Below are positions 1 to 9,595 of a stretch of DNA of 41,615 nt, piece by piece. The DNA comes from Noviherbaspirillum denitrificans (GTDB taxonomy: Bacteria > Pseudomonadota > Gammaproteobacteria > Burkholderiales > Burkholderiaceae_D): positions 4,365,460 through 4,407,074 of the forward strand of contig NZ_LSTO01000001.1 in NCBI RefSeq assembly GCF_002211445.1, in the 5' to 3' direction. Position 1 is the stretch's first letter. Every line of letters starts with the position of its first letter. The notes beneath the pieces were generated by a model. The model had not been told where the DNA came from. It saw only the letters and a program-made list of their open reading frames with translations, and did not search any database. Both the position numbers and the translations under genes were made by a program.

Positions 1-1675
1 CCTGGCCATACTTGGCGCCGATCTTGTGCAGGATGCGGATCGAAATCATGTTCTTCGACTTCGCCAGGCCTTTGCGCATCGGCATCGGGCCTTCGTACTT
101 GCCGTCGTAGTTCTTCGGTTCCCATGCCTGCCCGCCGGTCTGGCCGGCATCGAAGGAGATCGGCGAGTCGGCGATGATGGTGGAGGGCGACATGCCCTTC
201 TCCAGTGAGGCCGAATAGATGAACGGCTTGAACGACGAACCCGGCTGGCGCCATGCCTGCGTCACGTGGTTGAACTTGTTGCGGTTGAAGTCGAAGCCCC
301 CGATCAGCGCGCGGATCGATCCATCCTCCGTGTTGGCCGCGATAAAGGCAGATTCCACCTCGGGCATCTGGGTGATCGTCCACGCGTTGTTCTCCTGCGT
401 GACGCGAATGACCGCGCCGCGCCGCACCTTCTTGGCCGGCGGTGCCTTGTCGCTGAGCAGGTTGGTGGCGAAGCTCAGGCCAGGGCCGGTGATGTTGATC
501 TCTTCGCCGGACGAGAGTACGGCCTTCACGCTCTTGGGCGAGGCATCCAGCACGACGGCGGCAACGATATCGTCGCTGTCCGGGTGTTCCGCCAGTTCGA
601 CTTCGATTGCGTGGTCCGCCGCTTCCTTTGCCGCCGGAATCTCCATGAAGGCTTCCGGACCGCGGTAGCCGTGGCGCTTTTCATAATCCATCACACCGCG
701 GCGCAGCGCCAGGTAGGCGGCATCCTGGTCAGCCTTTGTGATCGTTGTATAGACATTCAGGCCACGCGTGTACGTTTCATCCTTGAACTGGTCGTACACC
801 AGCTGGCGTGTCATTTCTGCCACGTATTCGGCGTGCACGCCGAACTCGCTGCTGTTGGTCTTGATCTTGAGCACCTGGTCCTTTGCCGTCTCGTACTGCG
901 CATCCGTGATGTAACCGAGCTGGAGCATGCGCTGCAGGATGTACTGCTGGCGCGCACGGGCGCGCTTGGGATTGGCGACAGGATTGTAGGCGGACGGCGC
1001 TTTCGGCAGGCCGGCGAGCATTGCCGCTTCAGCCACGGTGATATCCGACAGCTTCTTGCCGAAATAAATCTGTGCCGCGGACGAGAATCCGTAGGCGCGC
1101 TGACCCAGGTAGATCTGGTTCATGTACACCTCGAGGATCTGGTCCTTGCTCAGGTTCTGCTCGATCTTCCAGGCCAGCAGGACCTCATAGATCTTGCGCT
1201 TGAGCGTCTGCTCGCTCGACAGGAAGAAATTGCGCGCCACCTGCTGCGTGATGGTCGATGCGCCCTGTTTCGAGCTGTTCGTCAGGTTGTGGACGCCGGC
1301 GCGCAGGATACCAATGTAGTCCACGCCGCTGTGGTCGTAGAAGCGGTCATCCTCGATCGCCAGCACGGCTTTCTTCATGATGTCCGGCACGTCCTTGATG
1401 CGTACAAGATTGCGGCGCTCCTCACCGAATTCGCCGATCAGTACGTTATCGGCGGAATAGATGCGCAGCGGGATCTTCGGCCGGTAATCGGTCAGCGTGT
1501 CCAGCCCCGGCAGGTTCGGATAGGCCATGGCCAACGCGAAGCAGACGATCAGGAGGCCGATGACTGCCAGCCCGACCACCGTCCCGAACAGGCCGAGGAT
1601 GATGCGCGTGAGCAGGGAAAAACGGGGCGTCGACGCCTGTTTGGGAGCGTCGGCTTCAGGTTTATTGCTGGACAT
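1..1675 (-). CDS. mrcA: Penicillin-binding protein 1A, 5' part (cut by window edge)
   Basis: Bifunctional class A PBP that polymerises and cross-links peptidoglycan in the periplasm. About 558 codons are visible and the C-terminal end lies outside the window. A single N-terminal membrane anchor spans about residues 20-50. The glycosyltransferase domain follows, with the catalytic glutamate in EDDRFYDH (Glu108) and the motif GASTITQQVARN, then the helix with KIEQNLSKDQILEVYMN. The transpeptidase domain begins later, and its SxxK motif reads PGSSFKPFIY (Ser480, Lys483). The start ATG (1673-1675) gives MSSNKPEAD; no convincing Shine-Dalgarno precedes it. The gene diverges from pilM, a common arrangement in betaproteobacteria. 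The family and both active sites are read directly; no frameshift is seen in the visible part. Confidence 0.96.
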   Translation of the reverse strand, partial: MSSNKPEADAPKQASTPRFSLLTRIILGLFGTVVGLAVIGLLIVCFALAMAYPNLPGLDTLTDYRPKIPLRIYSADNVLIGEFGEERRNLVRIKDVPDIMKKAVLAIEDDRFYDHSGVDYIGILRAGVHNLTNSSKQGASTITQQVARNFFLSSEQTLKRKIYEVLLAWKIEQNLSKDQILEVYMNQIYLGQRAYGFSSAAQIYFGKKLSDITVAEAAMLAGLPKAPSAYNPVANPKRARARQQYILQRMLQLGYITDAQYETAKDQVLKIKTNSSEFGVHAEYVAEMTRQLVYDQFKDETYTRGLNVYTTITKADQDAAYLALRRGVMDYEKRHGYRGPEAFMEIPAAKEAADHAIEVELAEHPDSDDIVAAVVLDASPKSVKAVLSSGEEINITGPGLSFATNLLSDKAPPAKKVRRGAVIRVTQENNAWTITQMPEVESAFIAANTEDGSIRALIGGFDFNRNKFNHVTQAWRQPGSSFKPFIYSASLEKGMSPSTIIADSPISFDAGQTGGQAWEPKNYDGKYEGPMPMRKGLAKSKNMISIRILHKIGAKYGQ

Positions 1676-1987
1676 GCGGGGGGACAAGAAGGAGATAAGG
1701 GAACGGAAGAATTATAACGGTGGGCAACATTAAGGGATATTAGTAGAATCTCAACATTTGTCCCCACGGCGCGTGGGCTTTTGGCAACTGGTTACAAATT
1801 CCTGTACGGAAATCACTTTACACCCTTCGAAGCTTATTGCTAGGATTTAATGTAACGTTGGATATATATCACCTAAATATAGGTTTTTAAACGAATTTTT
1901 TGTCGAAGCACCACAAATCCTGCTACTTCGACCTATAAATAAGTGGTGCGTTCACGCAATACGCCACATTTTCGGGGAGTAAAACCC
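1676..1987. promoter_or_regulatory. Divergent mrcA-pilM intergenic region
   Basis: About 310 AT-rich bases with no gene separate the two divergent starts. On the minus strand a perfect TATAAT lies at 1716-1711, about 35 bases upstream of the mrcA start, but without a good -35 partner. On the plus strand TTGCTA (1837-1842), 18 bases and GATATA (1861-1866) form a possible sigma-70 promoter for the pil operon. GGGGAG at 1974-1979 is a Shine-Dalgarno 8 bases before the TTG chosen as the pilM start. The promoter assignments are weak inference; the Shine-Dalgarno is convincing. Confidence 0.4.
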
Positions 1988-3070
1988 TTGGCCATTGATC
2001 TCGGATCGTTAGTCGGCAAGAAGAATCCACCGTTGATCGGCCTGGACATCAGTACCTCGGGCGTCAAACTCGTCGAACTGTCAGACACGGGCAAGAACGA
2101 ATACCGGCTGGAACGTATCGCGAACGAGCCTCTGCCGCGCGGCGCCGTCGTGGACGGCAATATTGAAAACATTGAACAGGTGACGGAAGCGGTTCGCCGC
2201 GTCTGGAAAAAAAGCGGCACCAAGGCCAAGCATGTGGCACTCGGCATGCCGCCGGCATCGGTCATTACCAAGAAAATCATTCTTCCTGCAGGCCTCTCGG
2301 AGGAGCAGCTCGAGGTGCAGGTGGAAAGTGAAGCGAACCAGTACATTCCGTTTGCGCTCGAAGAAGTCAGCCTTGATTTTTGCGTCATCGGCCCGGCGCA
2401 GAATTCACCCGACGACGTCGAAGTGCTGATCGCCGCCACGCGCAAGGAAAAGGTGGAAGACCGTGTTGCCGTGGCCGAGTCCTGCGGTCTCAAGCCGATG
2501 GTCATGGATATCGAATCCTATGCCGCGCGCACGGCGATTGACCGTATCACGGCCCAGCTCCCTAAAGGTGGCCAGGGCCAGATTGTCGCCCTGTTCCAGA
2601 TCGGCGCCCAGGTTACCCACGTCTCCGTGCTGCAGGATGGCCAGACGATTTACGAACGCGAGCAACCCTTTGGCGGCAACCAGCTCACGCAGGACGTCGT
2701 GCGTGCTTACGGCCTGTCGTTCGAGGATGCGGAATCGAAAAAGCGCTCCGGCGACCTGCCGGACGGCTATGACCGCGAACTGGTCGAGCCCTTCCTGGAA
2801 AATGCCGCCCTCGAAGTCACGCGCGCCATCCAATTCTTTTTCACGTCCACACCCTATACCCACATCGACCAGATATTCCTGGCCGGCGGCTGCGCGGTCA
2901 TTCCGGGGCTGGTCGAAATCGTCGCGGAACGTGCCAAGATCTCGACTTCTGTCGTCAGTCCCTTCAAGGGAATGCAGATCGCTTCGACGATCCGCGAAAA
3001 ACAGCTGCGCGCCGAGGCGCCGTCTTACCTGGTTGCGTGCGGGCTGGCCATGCGGAGGTTTGAAGAATGA
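1988..3070 (+). CDS. pilM: Type IV pilus assembly ATPase-like protein PilM
   Basis: Actin-like (FtsA-type) cytoplasmic protein that binds the N-terminus of PilN and links the inner-membrane PilNOP subcomplex to the pilus machine. The ribonuclease H/actin-like fold is marked by the phosphate-1 motif IGLDISTSGVKLVEL near residue 17 and by LAGGCAVIPGL near the C-terminus. I chose the TTG at 1988 because GGGGAG lies at the right distance and the resulting 360 residues match the usual PilM length (about 354). An in-frame GTG at 1943 would add 15 residues without a good ribosome site. First gene of pilMNOPQ; its stop overlaps the pilN start as ATGA (3067-3070), implying translational coupling. Confidence 0.96.
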   Translation: MAIDLGSLVGKKNPPLIGLDISTSGVKLVELSDTGKNEYRLERIANEPLPRGAVVDGNIENIEQVTEAVRRVWKKSGTKAKHVALGMPPASVITKKIILPAGLSEEQLEVQVESEANQYIPFALEEVSLDFCVIGPAQNSPDDVEVLIAATRKEKVEDRVAVAESCGLKPMVMDIESYAARTAIDRITAQLPKGGQGQIVALFQIGAQVTHVSVLQDGQTIYEREQPFGGNQLTQDVVRAYGLSFEDAESKKRSGDLPDGYDRELVEPFLENAALEVTRAIQFFFTSTPYTHIDQIFLAGGCAVIPGLVEIVAERAKISTSVVSPFKGMQIASTIREKQLRAEAPSYLVACGLAMRRFEE

Positions 3071-3669
3071 TCCGGATTAATCTTCTTCCCCACCGCGAGG
3101 AAAAACGCAAGCAGCGGAAAATCGCCTTCCTGCGCCTGCTCGTGCTTGCTGCGCTGATGGGGCTGGCGATTGCGATTGCCTATGCGGCGTTTATCGGCGC
3201 CAAGATCGCCAACCAGAACCAGCGAAACAGCTTTATCAAGGCAGAGAACGCCAAGCTCGATACGCAGATCAAGGAAATCGCCACCCTCAAGCAGGAAATC
3301 GAAGCGCTGCAGGCGCGCCAGCAGGCGGTCGAAGACCTGCAGAGCGACCGCAACCAGCCGGTTTACCTGATGGATGAGCTTGTCAAGCAAGTACCGGAAG
3401 GCATCTACCTGCGCACCTTCAAGCAAGACAACCAGCGTGTTGCGCTGACCGGTTATGCGCAGTCGAACGAGCGGGTCTCCGAGCTGCTGCGCAACCTCAG
3501 CAACAATTCTCCCTGGCTCGAACGCCCCGACCTGATCGAAATCCGCCTGACCAACCTTGGACAGGGAAGGGATGCGAAAAAGGTATTCGACTTCACCGTC
3601 AATGTCGGCATCAAGCGTCCGCGCGAGAAGGAACAGGCTGCATCGACACCCCCGAAGAAGCAGCCCTGA
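3067..3669 (+). CDS. pilN: Type IV pilus inner-membrane protein PilN
   Basis: Bitopic inner-membrane protein of the pilus alignment complex. The first residues, MIRINLLPHREEKR, contain the conserved INLLP motif that docks into PilM. A membrane helix follows at about 21-44, then a coiled coil at about 50-95 rich in Lys, Glu and Gln, and a periplasmic ferredoxin-like domain that heterodimerises with PilO. The length of 200 residues is normal for the family. The charged, Lys/Pro-rich C-terminal tail (PREKEQAASTPPKKQP) is probably disordered. It overlaps pilM by four bases and precedes pilO by 15. Confidence 0.96.
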   Translation: MIRINLLPHREEKRKQRKIAFLRLLVLAALMGLAIAIAYAAFIGAKIANQNQRNSFIKAENAKLDTQIKEIATLKQEIEALQARQQAVEDLQSDRNQPVYLMDELVKQVPEGIYLRTFKQDNQRVALTGYAQSNERVSELLRNLSNNSPWLERPDLIEIRLTNLGQGRDAKKVFDFTVNVGIKRPREKEQAASTPPKKQP

Positions 3670-3684
3670 CAGGAAAGACGCACT

Positions 3685-4353
3685 ATGGCAGACCTCAAGA
3701 AAATCGGGGACACAATAGCGAGCCAGTTCCAGGGCCTGAACGGCCGGGACCCAGGGCAGTGGCCGATCATCCCGCGCGTGCTATGCGCGTTCGGAACGCT
3801 GCTCGGCGTGATCGCTCTTGCCTGGTTCCTCTATCTCAGCAGCCAGCAGGAAGAGCTCGAGCTCGGCGAGCAGGAAGAAGTCAAGCTGCGGGAGGAATAC
3901 AAGACCAAGGTCAAGCAGGCAATCAACCTCGACAGCCTGCGCAAGCAGCGTGACCAGGTCAACGAATACGTGTCCACGCTCGAGAAGCAGTTGCCCAGCA
4001 AGGCCGAGATGGATGCGCTGCTGTCGGATATCAACCAGGCCGGTCTTGGACGTGGTCTCCAGTTCGAGCTGTTCAAGCCGGGCCAGGTGGTGGTCAAGGA
4101 TTACTATGCCGAGCTGCCCATCGACATCAAGGTCACGGGCAGCTATCACGATATCGGCGCGTTCACCAGCGACATCGCGAACCTGCCGCGTATCGTGACC
4201 CTGAATAACCTCAACCTCATTACCGGCAAGGACGGCACCCTAACGCTCGAAGCGGTGGCCAAGACCTTCCGCTATCTTGACAAGGATGAGGTTGCGGCGC
4301 AGCGCAAGGCCGCGGAAGAAAAGGCGAAGAAAGCGAAGGGGGCGAAGAAATGA
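3685..4353 (+). CDS. pilO: Type IV pilus inner-membrane protein PilO
   Basis: Partner of PilN in the periplasmic alignment complex that connects the inner-membrane motor to the PilQ secretin. It has a short cytoplasmic N-terminus (about 30 residues), a membrane helix at about 31-52, a Glu/Gln-rich coiled coil at about 54-100 and a ferredoxin-like C-terminal domain. The C-terminus ends in an Ala/Lys-rich tail (AAEEKAKKAKGAKK), typical of betaproteobacterial PilO. At 222 residues it is of normal length. The stop overlaps the pilP start as ATGA (4350-4353). Confidence 0.95.
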   Translation: MADLKKIGDTIASQFQGLNGRDPGQWPIIPRVLCAFGTLLGVIALAWFLYLSSQQEELELGEQEEVKLREEYKTKVKQAINLDSLRKQRDQVNEYVSTLEKQLPSKAEMDALLSDINQAGLGRGLQFELFKPGQVVVKDYYAELPIDIKVTGSYHDIGAFTSDIANLPRIVTLNNLNLITGKDGTLTLEAVAKTFRYLDKDEVAAQRKAAEEKAKKAKGAKK

Positions 4354-4892
4354 AAATTCCGCGCACCTTGAAGTTGGGCGTATCGTTCGCCGCCTTGTCC
4401 GTGCTCGCCGGTTGCGGCGACGGCGGAGTACAGGAGGTGAGGGACTGGATGACGGAAGTACGTGCGCAAACGCCGGTCTCTGTCCAGAAACTGTCGGAGC
4501 CGAAGAAGTTCGAGCCTTTCACCTATTCGGGAAAGAACGAATTCGACCCCTTCAATTCGACGAAGCTTTCCGTCGCACTGGCCAAGATAAATGCCAAATC
4601 GACCGGCGGCATCAAGCCCGACATGGACCGCCGCAAGGAGCCGTTGGAAAGCTACCCGCTGGATGCCATCAAGATGGTCGGCACACTGGAAAAACCTGGA
4701 TTGAGCTATGCGCTACTGCAAGTGGACAAGGTGGTTTTCCAGGCAAAGGTCGGCAATTACATCGGCCAGAATTTCGGCATGATCACCCGGATCACCGACA
4801 CGGAAGTCGAGATCAAGGAAATCGTGCGGGATCCATCTGGTGAATGGACCGAACGCAAAGCCAAGTTAGAGTTGCAGGAGAATAAAAAATGA
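4350..4892 (+). CDS. pilP: Type IV pilus lipoprotein PilP
   Basis: Lipoprotein that bridges PilN/PilO and the PilQ secretin. The signal peptide ends in the lipobox LAGC, with the lipidated cysteine at residue 22. A flexible stretch follows (about 23-80) containing the conserved FEPFTYSGKNEFDPFN segment. The C-terminal beta-sandwich (about 95-175) includes YPLDAIKMVGTL and the YALLQVDKVVFQAKVGNYIGQNFG segment typical of PilP. At 180 residues it has the normal length. The stop overlaps the pilQ start as ATGA (4889-4892), so these genes are translationally coupled. Confidence 0.95.
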   Translation: MKIPRTLKLGVSFAALSVLAGCGDGGVQEVRDWMTEVRAQTPVSVQKLSEPKKFEPFTYSGKNEFDPFNSTKLSVALAKINAKSTGGIKPDMDRRKEPLESYPLDAIKMVGTLEKPGLSYALLQVDKVVFQAKVGNYIGQNFGMITRITDTEVEIKEIVRDPSGEWTERKAKLELQENKK

Positions 4893-7057
4893 TGGCCGCA
4901 CATACTTACCTACGAGGCTTCGGCGTCGGCGTACGCAGTGTATTTCGTCAATTCGCAGTCGCAGGCCTGTTGCTTGCGTCCTGCGTTGCCTACGCACAGG
5001 AAAACGCGATCGAGTCGATCGGCGCCAACCAGCAGGGCGCCAATGTCATCGTGAAAGTGAAGCTGAGGAAGGCATTGGGCAAAGCGCCCATCGGCTTTTC
5101 CATCACCAATCCGGCACGCATCGCGCTCGACTTCTCGGGAACCGCAAACGGAACCGGGAAAATATCCCAGGACATCGGGCTGGGCGACGTGCGCAGCGTC
5201 AACGTCGTACAGGCCGGTGACCGTTCCCGCCTGGTATTCAACCTGCTTCGTCCGCTCAACTACGCCACAGTAGTCGAAGGCGATACCGTGGTCGTGACCA
5301 TTGACGGTTCCGGCGGTATTGCTACTGCAGTCAATGCTTCCGGCGTTCCGGTATCGACCGCGCCGGCAGCTGCAGCGAAGCAGGTATTGCGCGACATCGA
5401 CTTCCGCCGCGGTGTGTCCGGCGAGGGCCGCGTCGTAGTTGACCTGCCGAGCAACCAGGTGGCGGTCGACGTGCGGCAGCAGGGGCAAACGATTGTTGTC
5501 GACTTTCTGAAAACGTCACTGCCGGAAGTCCTGCGCCGCCGCCTCGACGTCACCGACTTCGCAACCCCTGTGCAGACCATTACCACCTCGCCGCAGGGCG
5601 AAAACGTCCGCATGGTGATCGAACCCAAGGGACTGTGGGAGCACAGCGCCTACCAGAGCGATACCCAGCTGGTGGTCGAGGTCAAGCCGATCAAGGAAGA
5701 TCCAAACAAGCTGGTGCAAGGTACCCAGGGCTATCGCGGCGAGCGCCTGTCGCTCAACTTCCAGAATGTGGAAGTGCGCGCCGTGCTGCAGGTCATCGCC
5801 GATTTCACCGGCCTGAACATCATCACCAGTGACACCGTCACCGGCAACGTGACCTTGCGCTTGAAGGACGTACCTTGGGACCAGGCGCTTGACATCGTGA
5901 TGCAGGCCAAGGGGCTGGACATGCGCAAGAACGGCTCGGTGCTGTGGATTGCGCCCAAGGACGAACTGCTTACAAAGGAAAAGCTGGAGCTGGAGCAGAA
6001 GGCGCAGATTGCCGAGCTGGAGCCGCTCAAGACAGAGACCTTCCAGTTGAACTACCAGAAGGCGGAATCCTTCAAGCAGGTCCTCGGCATTGACGGGACA
6101 GACGCCAAGAAAAGCATTCTCTCCAAGCGTGGCAGTGCCGTGATCGATCCGCGGACCAATCAGTTGTTTGTAACCGATATTGCGTCGAAGCTGGAGGAAA
6201 TCCGCAAGCTCGTGCAGAAAACGGACATCGCGTCAAAGCAGGTGCTGATCGAAGCGCGGATCGTCGAAGCCGATGACAAGTTCAGCAAGAACCTTGGCGC
6301 CAAGCTTGGCTTCACCGACATGAGGACATTGCGGGGCGGGGATACTGGCTGGCAGGTTTCGCGCTCGAGCAATTCGCGCGTGGCCGTTACCGGCAATCTG
6401 ACCGGTGTTGGCCAGCAAACGGGCCAGGCCGAGGTGGATGACAATGCGTATACCAACAGCCAGTTTATCAACCTGCCGGCAGCGGGCATTAACGGTGTCG
6501 CACCTGGGACATTGGCGGTCAGCCTGTTCTCCGCAGCCGCCAACCGCTTCCTGAATCTTGAACTCTCTGCGCTGGAAGCAGACGGCAAGGGTAAGATCAT
6601 CTCCAGCCCGCGGGTCGTGACGGCTGACCAGCTCAAGGCGGTGATCGAGCAGGGTACCGAACTGCCATACCAGGTTGCCACGTCGAGCGGCGCAACATCC
6701 ATCATGTTCCGCAAGGCGAACCTCAAGCTGGAAGTGACGCCGCAGATCACGCCGGACGGCAATGTCATCCTGGATGTGGATGTGAACAAGGATAGTGTGG
6801 GTGTCGAAACGCGTGCTGGCTTTGCCATCGATACCAAGCACGTGAAGACGCAGGTACTGGTGGAAAATGGCGGAACGGTGGTCCTTGGCGGCATCTTCCA
6901 GCAGATCGAGCGTGAGCAAGTGTCAAAGGTACCTGTGTTCGGCGATATTCCCGTCCTCGGTCATTTGTTCAAAACGCAAGGAAGAACCAACGACAAGACG
7001 GAGCTTTTGATTTTCATTACACCTAAAATCGTTGCCGACCGCGTGGTAACACGCTAG
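4889..7057 (+). CDS. pilQ: Type IV pilus secretin PilQ
   Basis: Outer-membrane secretin through which the type IV pilus is extruded and retracted. A signal peptide ends near residue 36 (cleavage probably after AYAQ). Two AMIN domains (about 40-135 and 165-270) bind peptidoglycan. An STN/secretin N0 domain (about 295-350, with LNFQNVEVRAVLQVIADFTG) and an N1 domain (about 385-470) follow. The secretin pore domain (about 535-715) contains VTPQITPDGNVILDVDVN and ends with VPVFGDIPVLGHLFK and ELLIFITPKI. The 722 residues are intact. A second ATG directly follows the first, so the start could be one codon later. It is the last canonical gene of pilMNOPQ; an Ig-like lipoprotein gene follows 44 bases later on the same strand. 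Confidence 0.96.
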   Translation: MMAAHTYLRGFGVGVRSVFRQFAVAGLLLASCVAYAQENAIESIGANQQGANVIVKVKLRKALGKAPIGFSITNPARIALDFSGTANGTGKISQDIGLGDVRSVNVVQAGDRSRLVFNLLRPLNYATVVEGDTVVVTIDGSGGIATAVNASGVPVSTAPAAAAKQVLRDIDFRRGVSGEGRVVVDLPSNQVAVDVRQQGQTIVVDFLKTSLPEVLRRRLDVTDFATPVQTITTSPQGENVRMVIEPKGLWEHSAYQSDTQLVVEVKPIKEDPNKLVQGTQGYRGERLSLNFQNVEVRAVLQVIADFTGLNIITSDTVTGNVTLRLKDVPWDQALDIVMQAKGLDMRKNGSVLWIAPKDELLTKEKLELEQKAQIAELEPLKTETFQLNYQKAESFKQVLGIDGTDAKKSILSKRGSAVIDPRTNQLFVTDIASKLEEIRKLVQKTDIASKQVLIEARIVEADDKFSKNLGAKLGFTDMRTLRGGDTGWQVSRSSNSRVAVTGNLTGVGQQTGQAEVDDNAYTNSQFINLPAAGINGVAPGTLAVSLFSAAANRFLNLELSALEADGKGKIISSPRVVTADQLKAVIEQGTELPYQVATSSGATSIMFRKANLKLEVTPQITPDGNVILDVDVNKDSVGVETRAGFAIDTKHVKTQVLVENGGTVVLGGIFQQIEREQVSKVPVFGDIPVLGHLFKTQGRTNDKTELLIFITPKIVADRVVTR

Positions 7058-7101
7058 TCAGGTAAACAGCAAGAATTCGAATAATGTTAAGGGTAGGGCT
7101 T

Positions 7102-9039
7102 ATGACTCCAGGGGATTTCAGGACCTCGGTCCAAAAGTTTGTACGTTTTGCTGCAGGCGGGATGATGGCCTTGGCCCTCGTCTCCTGCGGTGGTGGCGGC
7201 GGTTCGGCCGGCACCACCTCGGGAACAAGCGGCAGTTCATCGACGCCAGCCTCCGTATCCTTGCTGTTCAGCAGCTCGGAACTGCCGTCCTCGGGAACGA
7301 CCGGCACGGAAGTAACGGTAACCGCGCTGGTAAAGAACGCGAATAACAATGCGATTGCGTCGGCGCCCGTCACCTTTACTGCAAGTTCAGGTGCGCTGAC
7401 CGCAGTTTCGGCCACGACCGACGCAAACGGCAAGGCGACTGCCCTGCTCAGCACCTCCGGCGACCGCACCAACCGCACTATCACGGTTACCGCCAAGGCG
7501 GGCAGCGTCACGACGACCGGTACCGTCAGCGTTGTCGGCACGGCAGTCTCCATTACCGGCCCGTCTACAGTGACTTCGGGCGGCACCGGCGATTTCGCTA
7601 TTACGGTGCGCGACCAGGCCGGGAAAGCCATTTCGGGAGTGCCGGTCGCCATCTCGTCGACCAAGGGCAACAGTGTGGCCCTCAAGACCGCCGCAGGTGG
7701 CACGACGAGTGCAGCCATTACCAATACACAGGGCCAGGTTGTTGTGACGGTCACAGGCGTCCAGGCAGGCAAGGATACGCTGGTGGCATCTTCGCAGGGG
7801 AATACGTTCTCTTACGAATTCAACGTCAACACGCTAAGCCTCGTCATCACACCGTCCGCGTCGCAAGCCAATGTGGGCACTTGTAACGCCCTCAATGCGC
7901 GTCTCGAAAACTCCGGCGTTGGTCAGGACGGGGCGCTGAACATGAGCGCGTCGCGCGGGGTGATCTATACCGACGCCGCCTGCACGGCCCCGCTGGGTAG
8001 CAGCGCCATCCCGGTCACCTCGGGCCAGGCGCAAACCACGTACATCAAGTCCGACACAGCCGGCACGGCAACCATTACTGGAACTGTCGCGAACGGTCCC
8101 ACGGCACAGACCAACATCAAGTTCGTTGCTCCCTTGACGCCATCGGCCACCATCAGTGTGCAGCCGGAACCTTCGGTCGTGAGCCCAAGCGGCACGGGCC
8201 AGAGCAATACCAGTGTGCTGACTGTGATCGTGCGTGACGGTACTGCCAACAACAACCTGGTGAAAGGCGCGATTGTCGAATTCTCGATCCTCACCGACCA
8301 GAGCGGTGGCGCCCTTTCCAACCCGGCTGTAGTAACGACTGAAGATGACGGCACTGCGAAGGTCATTTTCTCTGCAGGCCCGGCGACTACGCCTGCTAAC
8401 GGGGTTCAGATCCAAGCACGCATCCAGGGCACGAGCAAGACTGCCACGGCGACATTGACAGTTTCCCGCAAATCGCTGTTCGTTACGGCAGGTACCGGTA
8501 ACAAGCTTGAGACGCCGACGACTTCGACGTACCGTCAGGATTACTCGGTATTTGTGACTGACGCCTCAGGCAATGCAGTGCCTGAAGTGACCGTCACGGC
8601 TTCGGTAAGGGCTATCAACTATCGTAAAGGTCGGTACACGTTTGACTCCGATCCAGCAACACCTGAAACCGGATGGATTCGCGCGTTACCGCATTACGTT
8701 TGCGCGAACGAGGACATTAATAACAACGGTATTCTTGACGCGGGAGAGGACTTTAACAACAGTGGTGCACTGGAGCCGCGCATTCCGATGACAGTCACCT
8801 CCAGCGGCAAGACAGATGCAAGTGGAACGGCGATCGTCTCCATCCTGTATCCGCGCGACCGCGGCAACTGGACCGATGTACGAATGACGGTTACGGCAAG
8901 TGTGCAAGGTACTGAGGCAACCTATACGACTTCCACGTATACTCTGCCAGTGTTGGCGGCGGATTTTGCAGATCAGGCGACTGAGCCGCCAGGTAATCCG
9001 AGCCCGTATGGGGTAAATCCCTGCAACATACCAAATTGA
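7102..9039 (+). CDS. Ig-like (Big-1 type) repeat lipoprotein
   Basis: Secreted, predicted lipid-anchored protein of unknown role. The ATG at 7102 is preferred over an in-frame ATG at 7084 because AAGGG lies 8 bases upstream of it. A signal peptide ends at the lipobox LVSC (Cys29) and is followed by Gly runs. The rest is Thr/Ser/Ala/Val-rich and resembles bacterial Ig-like Big-1 modules as in invasins, with repeated phrases such as [27 protein letters not shown] and VTVTAKAG; about four or five modules are likely. Near residue 538 (8713 onward) a DxNxNGxxDxGED motif looks like an EF-hand or dockerin-type calcium loop. The C-terminus is Pro-rich with an isolated cysteine. It sits between pilQ and aroK and its stop overlaps the aroK start, so it is probably expressed with the pil genes. 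Surface adhesion or pilus support is inference only. Confidence 0.85.
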   Translation: MTPGDFRTSVQKFVRFAAGGMMALALVSCGGGGGSAGTTSGTSGSSSTPASVSLLFSSSELPSSGTTGTEVTVTALVKNANNNAIASAPVTFTASSGALTAVSATTDANGKATALLSTSGDRTNRTITVTAKAGSVTTTGTVSVVGTAVSITGPSTVTSGGTGDFAITVRDQAGKAISGVPVAISSTKGNSVALKTAAGGTTSAAITNTQGQVVVTVTGVQAGKDTLVASSQGNTFSYEFNVNTLSLVITPSASQANVGTCNALNARLENSGVGQDGALNMSASRGVIYTDAACTAPLGSSAIPVTSGQAQTTYIKSDTAGTATITGTVANGPTAQTNIKFVAPLTPSATISVQPEPSVVSPSGTGQSNTSVLTVIVRDGTANNNLVKGAIVEFSILTDQSGGALSNPAVVTTEDDGTAKVIFSAGPATTPANGVQIQARIQGTSKTATATLTVSRKSLFVTAGTGNKLETPTTSTYRQDYSVFVTDASGNAVPEVTVTASVRAINYRKGRYTFDSDPATPETGWIRALPHYVCANEDINNNGILDAGEDFNNSGALEPRIPMTVTSSGKTDASGTAIVSILYPRDRGNWTDVRMTVTASVQGTEATYTTSTYTLPVLAADFADQATEPPGNPSPYGVNPCNIPN

Positions 9040-9590
9040 CATCCAATATATTCCTGGTTGGCCTCATGGGCGCCGGCAAGACGACAGTCGGCCGCGCCCT
9101 GGCCAAGAAACTCAACAAACGGTTCATCGATTCGGACCATGAGATCGAGGCGCGCACAGGCGCCTCGATTCCTTTGATCTTTGAAATCGAGGGCGAAGCA
9201 GGATTTCGCCAGCGCGAGGCGGAGGTGATCCGCGACCTGACTTCCCAATCGGATATCATCCTGGCGACCGGTGGTGGCGCGGTCCTTCGACAGGAAAACC
9301 GCGAGTGCCTCAAAGCACGCGGCACCGTGATCTACCTGCGTGCCAGCATCAACAGCATTCTCCAGCGCACCAGCCACGACAAGAACAGGCCCCTGCTGCA
9401 GACCGCCGATCCCCGTGCGCGGCTCGAGCAGCTTTCCCGGGAACGCGAACCGCTTTACCTGGAAGTTGCCGACTTTGTCATCGAAACCGGCCGTCCTAAC
9501 GTACAATCTCTGGTGCAAACCATCATTTCGCAGCTCGAAATGGCCAATAAGGCTTCGTCGGGTGACGAAACGCCGAACCAGATTTCCTGA
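9036..9590 (+). CDS. aroK: Shikimate kinase
   Basis: Phosphorylates shikimate at the 3-OH with ATP, the fifth step of the chorismate pathway. The P-loop is GLMGAGKTT (about 9-17). The shikimate-binding DSD is at 32-34 and the arginine lies in FRQRE near residue 58. The Gly-rich GGG is at 79-81, and the LID region with RPLLQ follows. At 184 residues it is normal. The start is a TTG (9036-9038) overlapping the TGA of the upstream lipoprotein gene; no ATG in frame gives a sensible N-terminus, and [12 protein letters not shown] matches the family start. Translation is thus probably coupled to the gene before it. aroB follows 5 bases later, the classical aroKB pair next to pilQ. Confidence 0.96.
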   Translation: MTSNIFLVGLMGAGKTTVGRALAKKLNKRFIDSDHEIEARTGASIPLIFEIEGEAGFRQREAEVIRDLTSQSDIILATGGGAVLRQENRECLKARGTVIYLRASINSILQRTSHDKNRPLLQTADPRARLEQLSREREPLYLEVADFVIETGRPNVQSLVQTIISQLEMANKASSGDETPNQIS

Positions 9591-9595
9591 ACTCT

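Noticed and set aside
266-1717. Long open frame on the plus strand opposite mrcA
   Set aside because: The minus strand encodes PBP1A with all motifs; the opposite frame gives a His/Arg/Asp-rich protein without recognisable domains, a usual effect of high GC.
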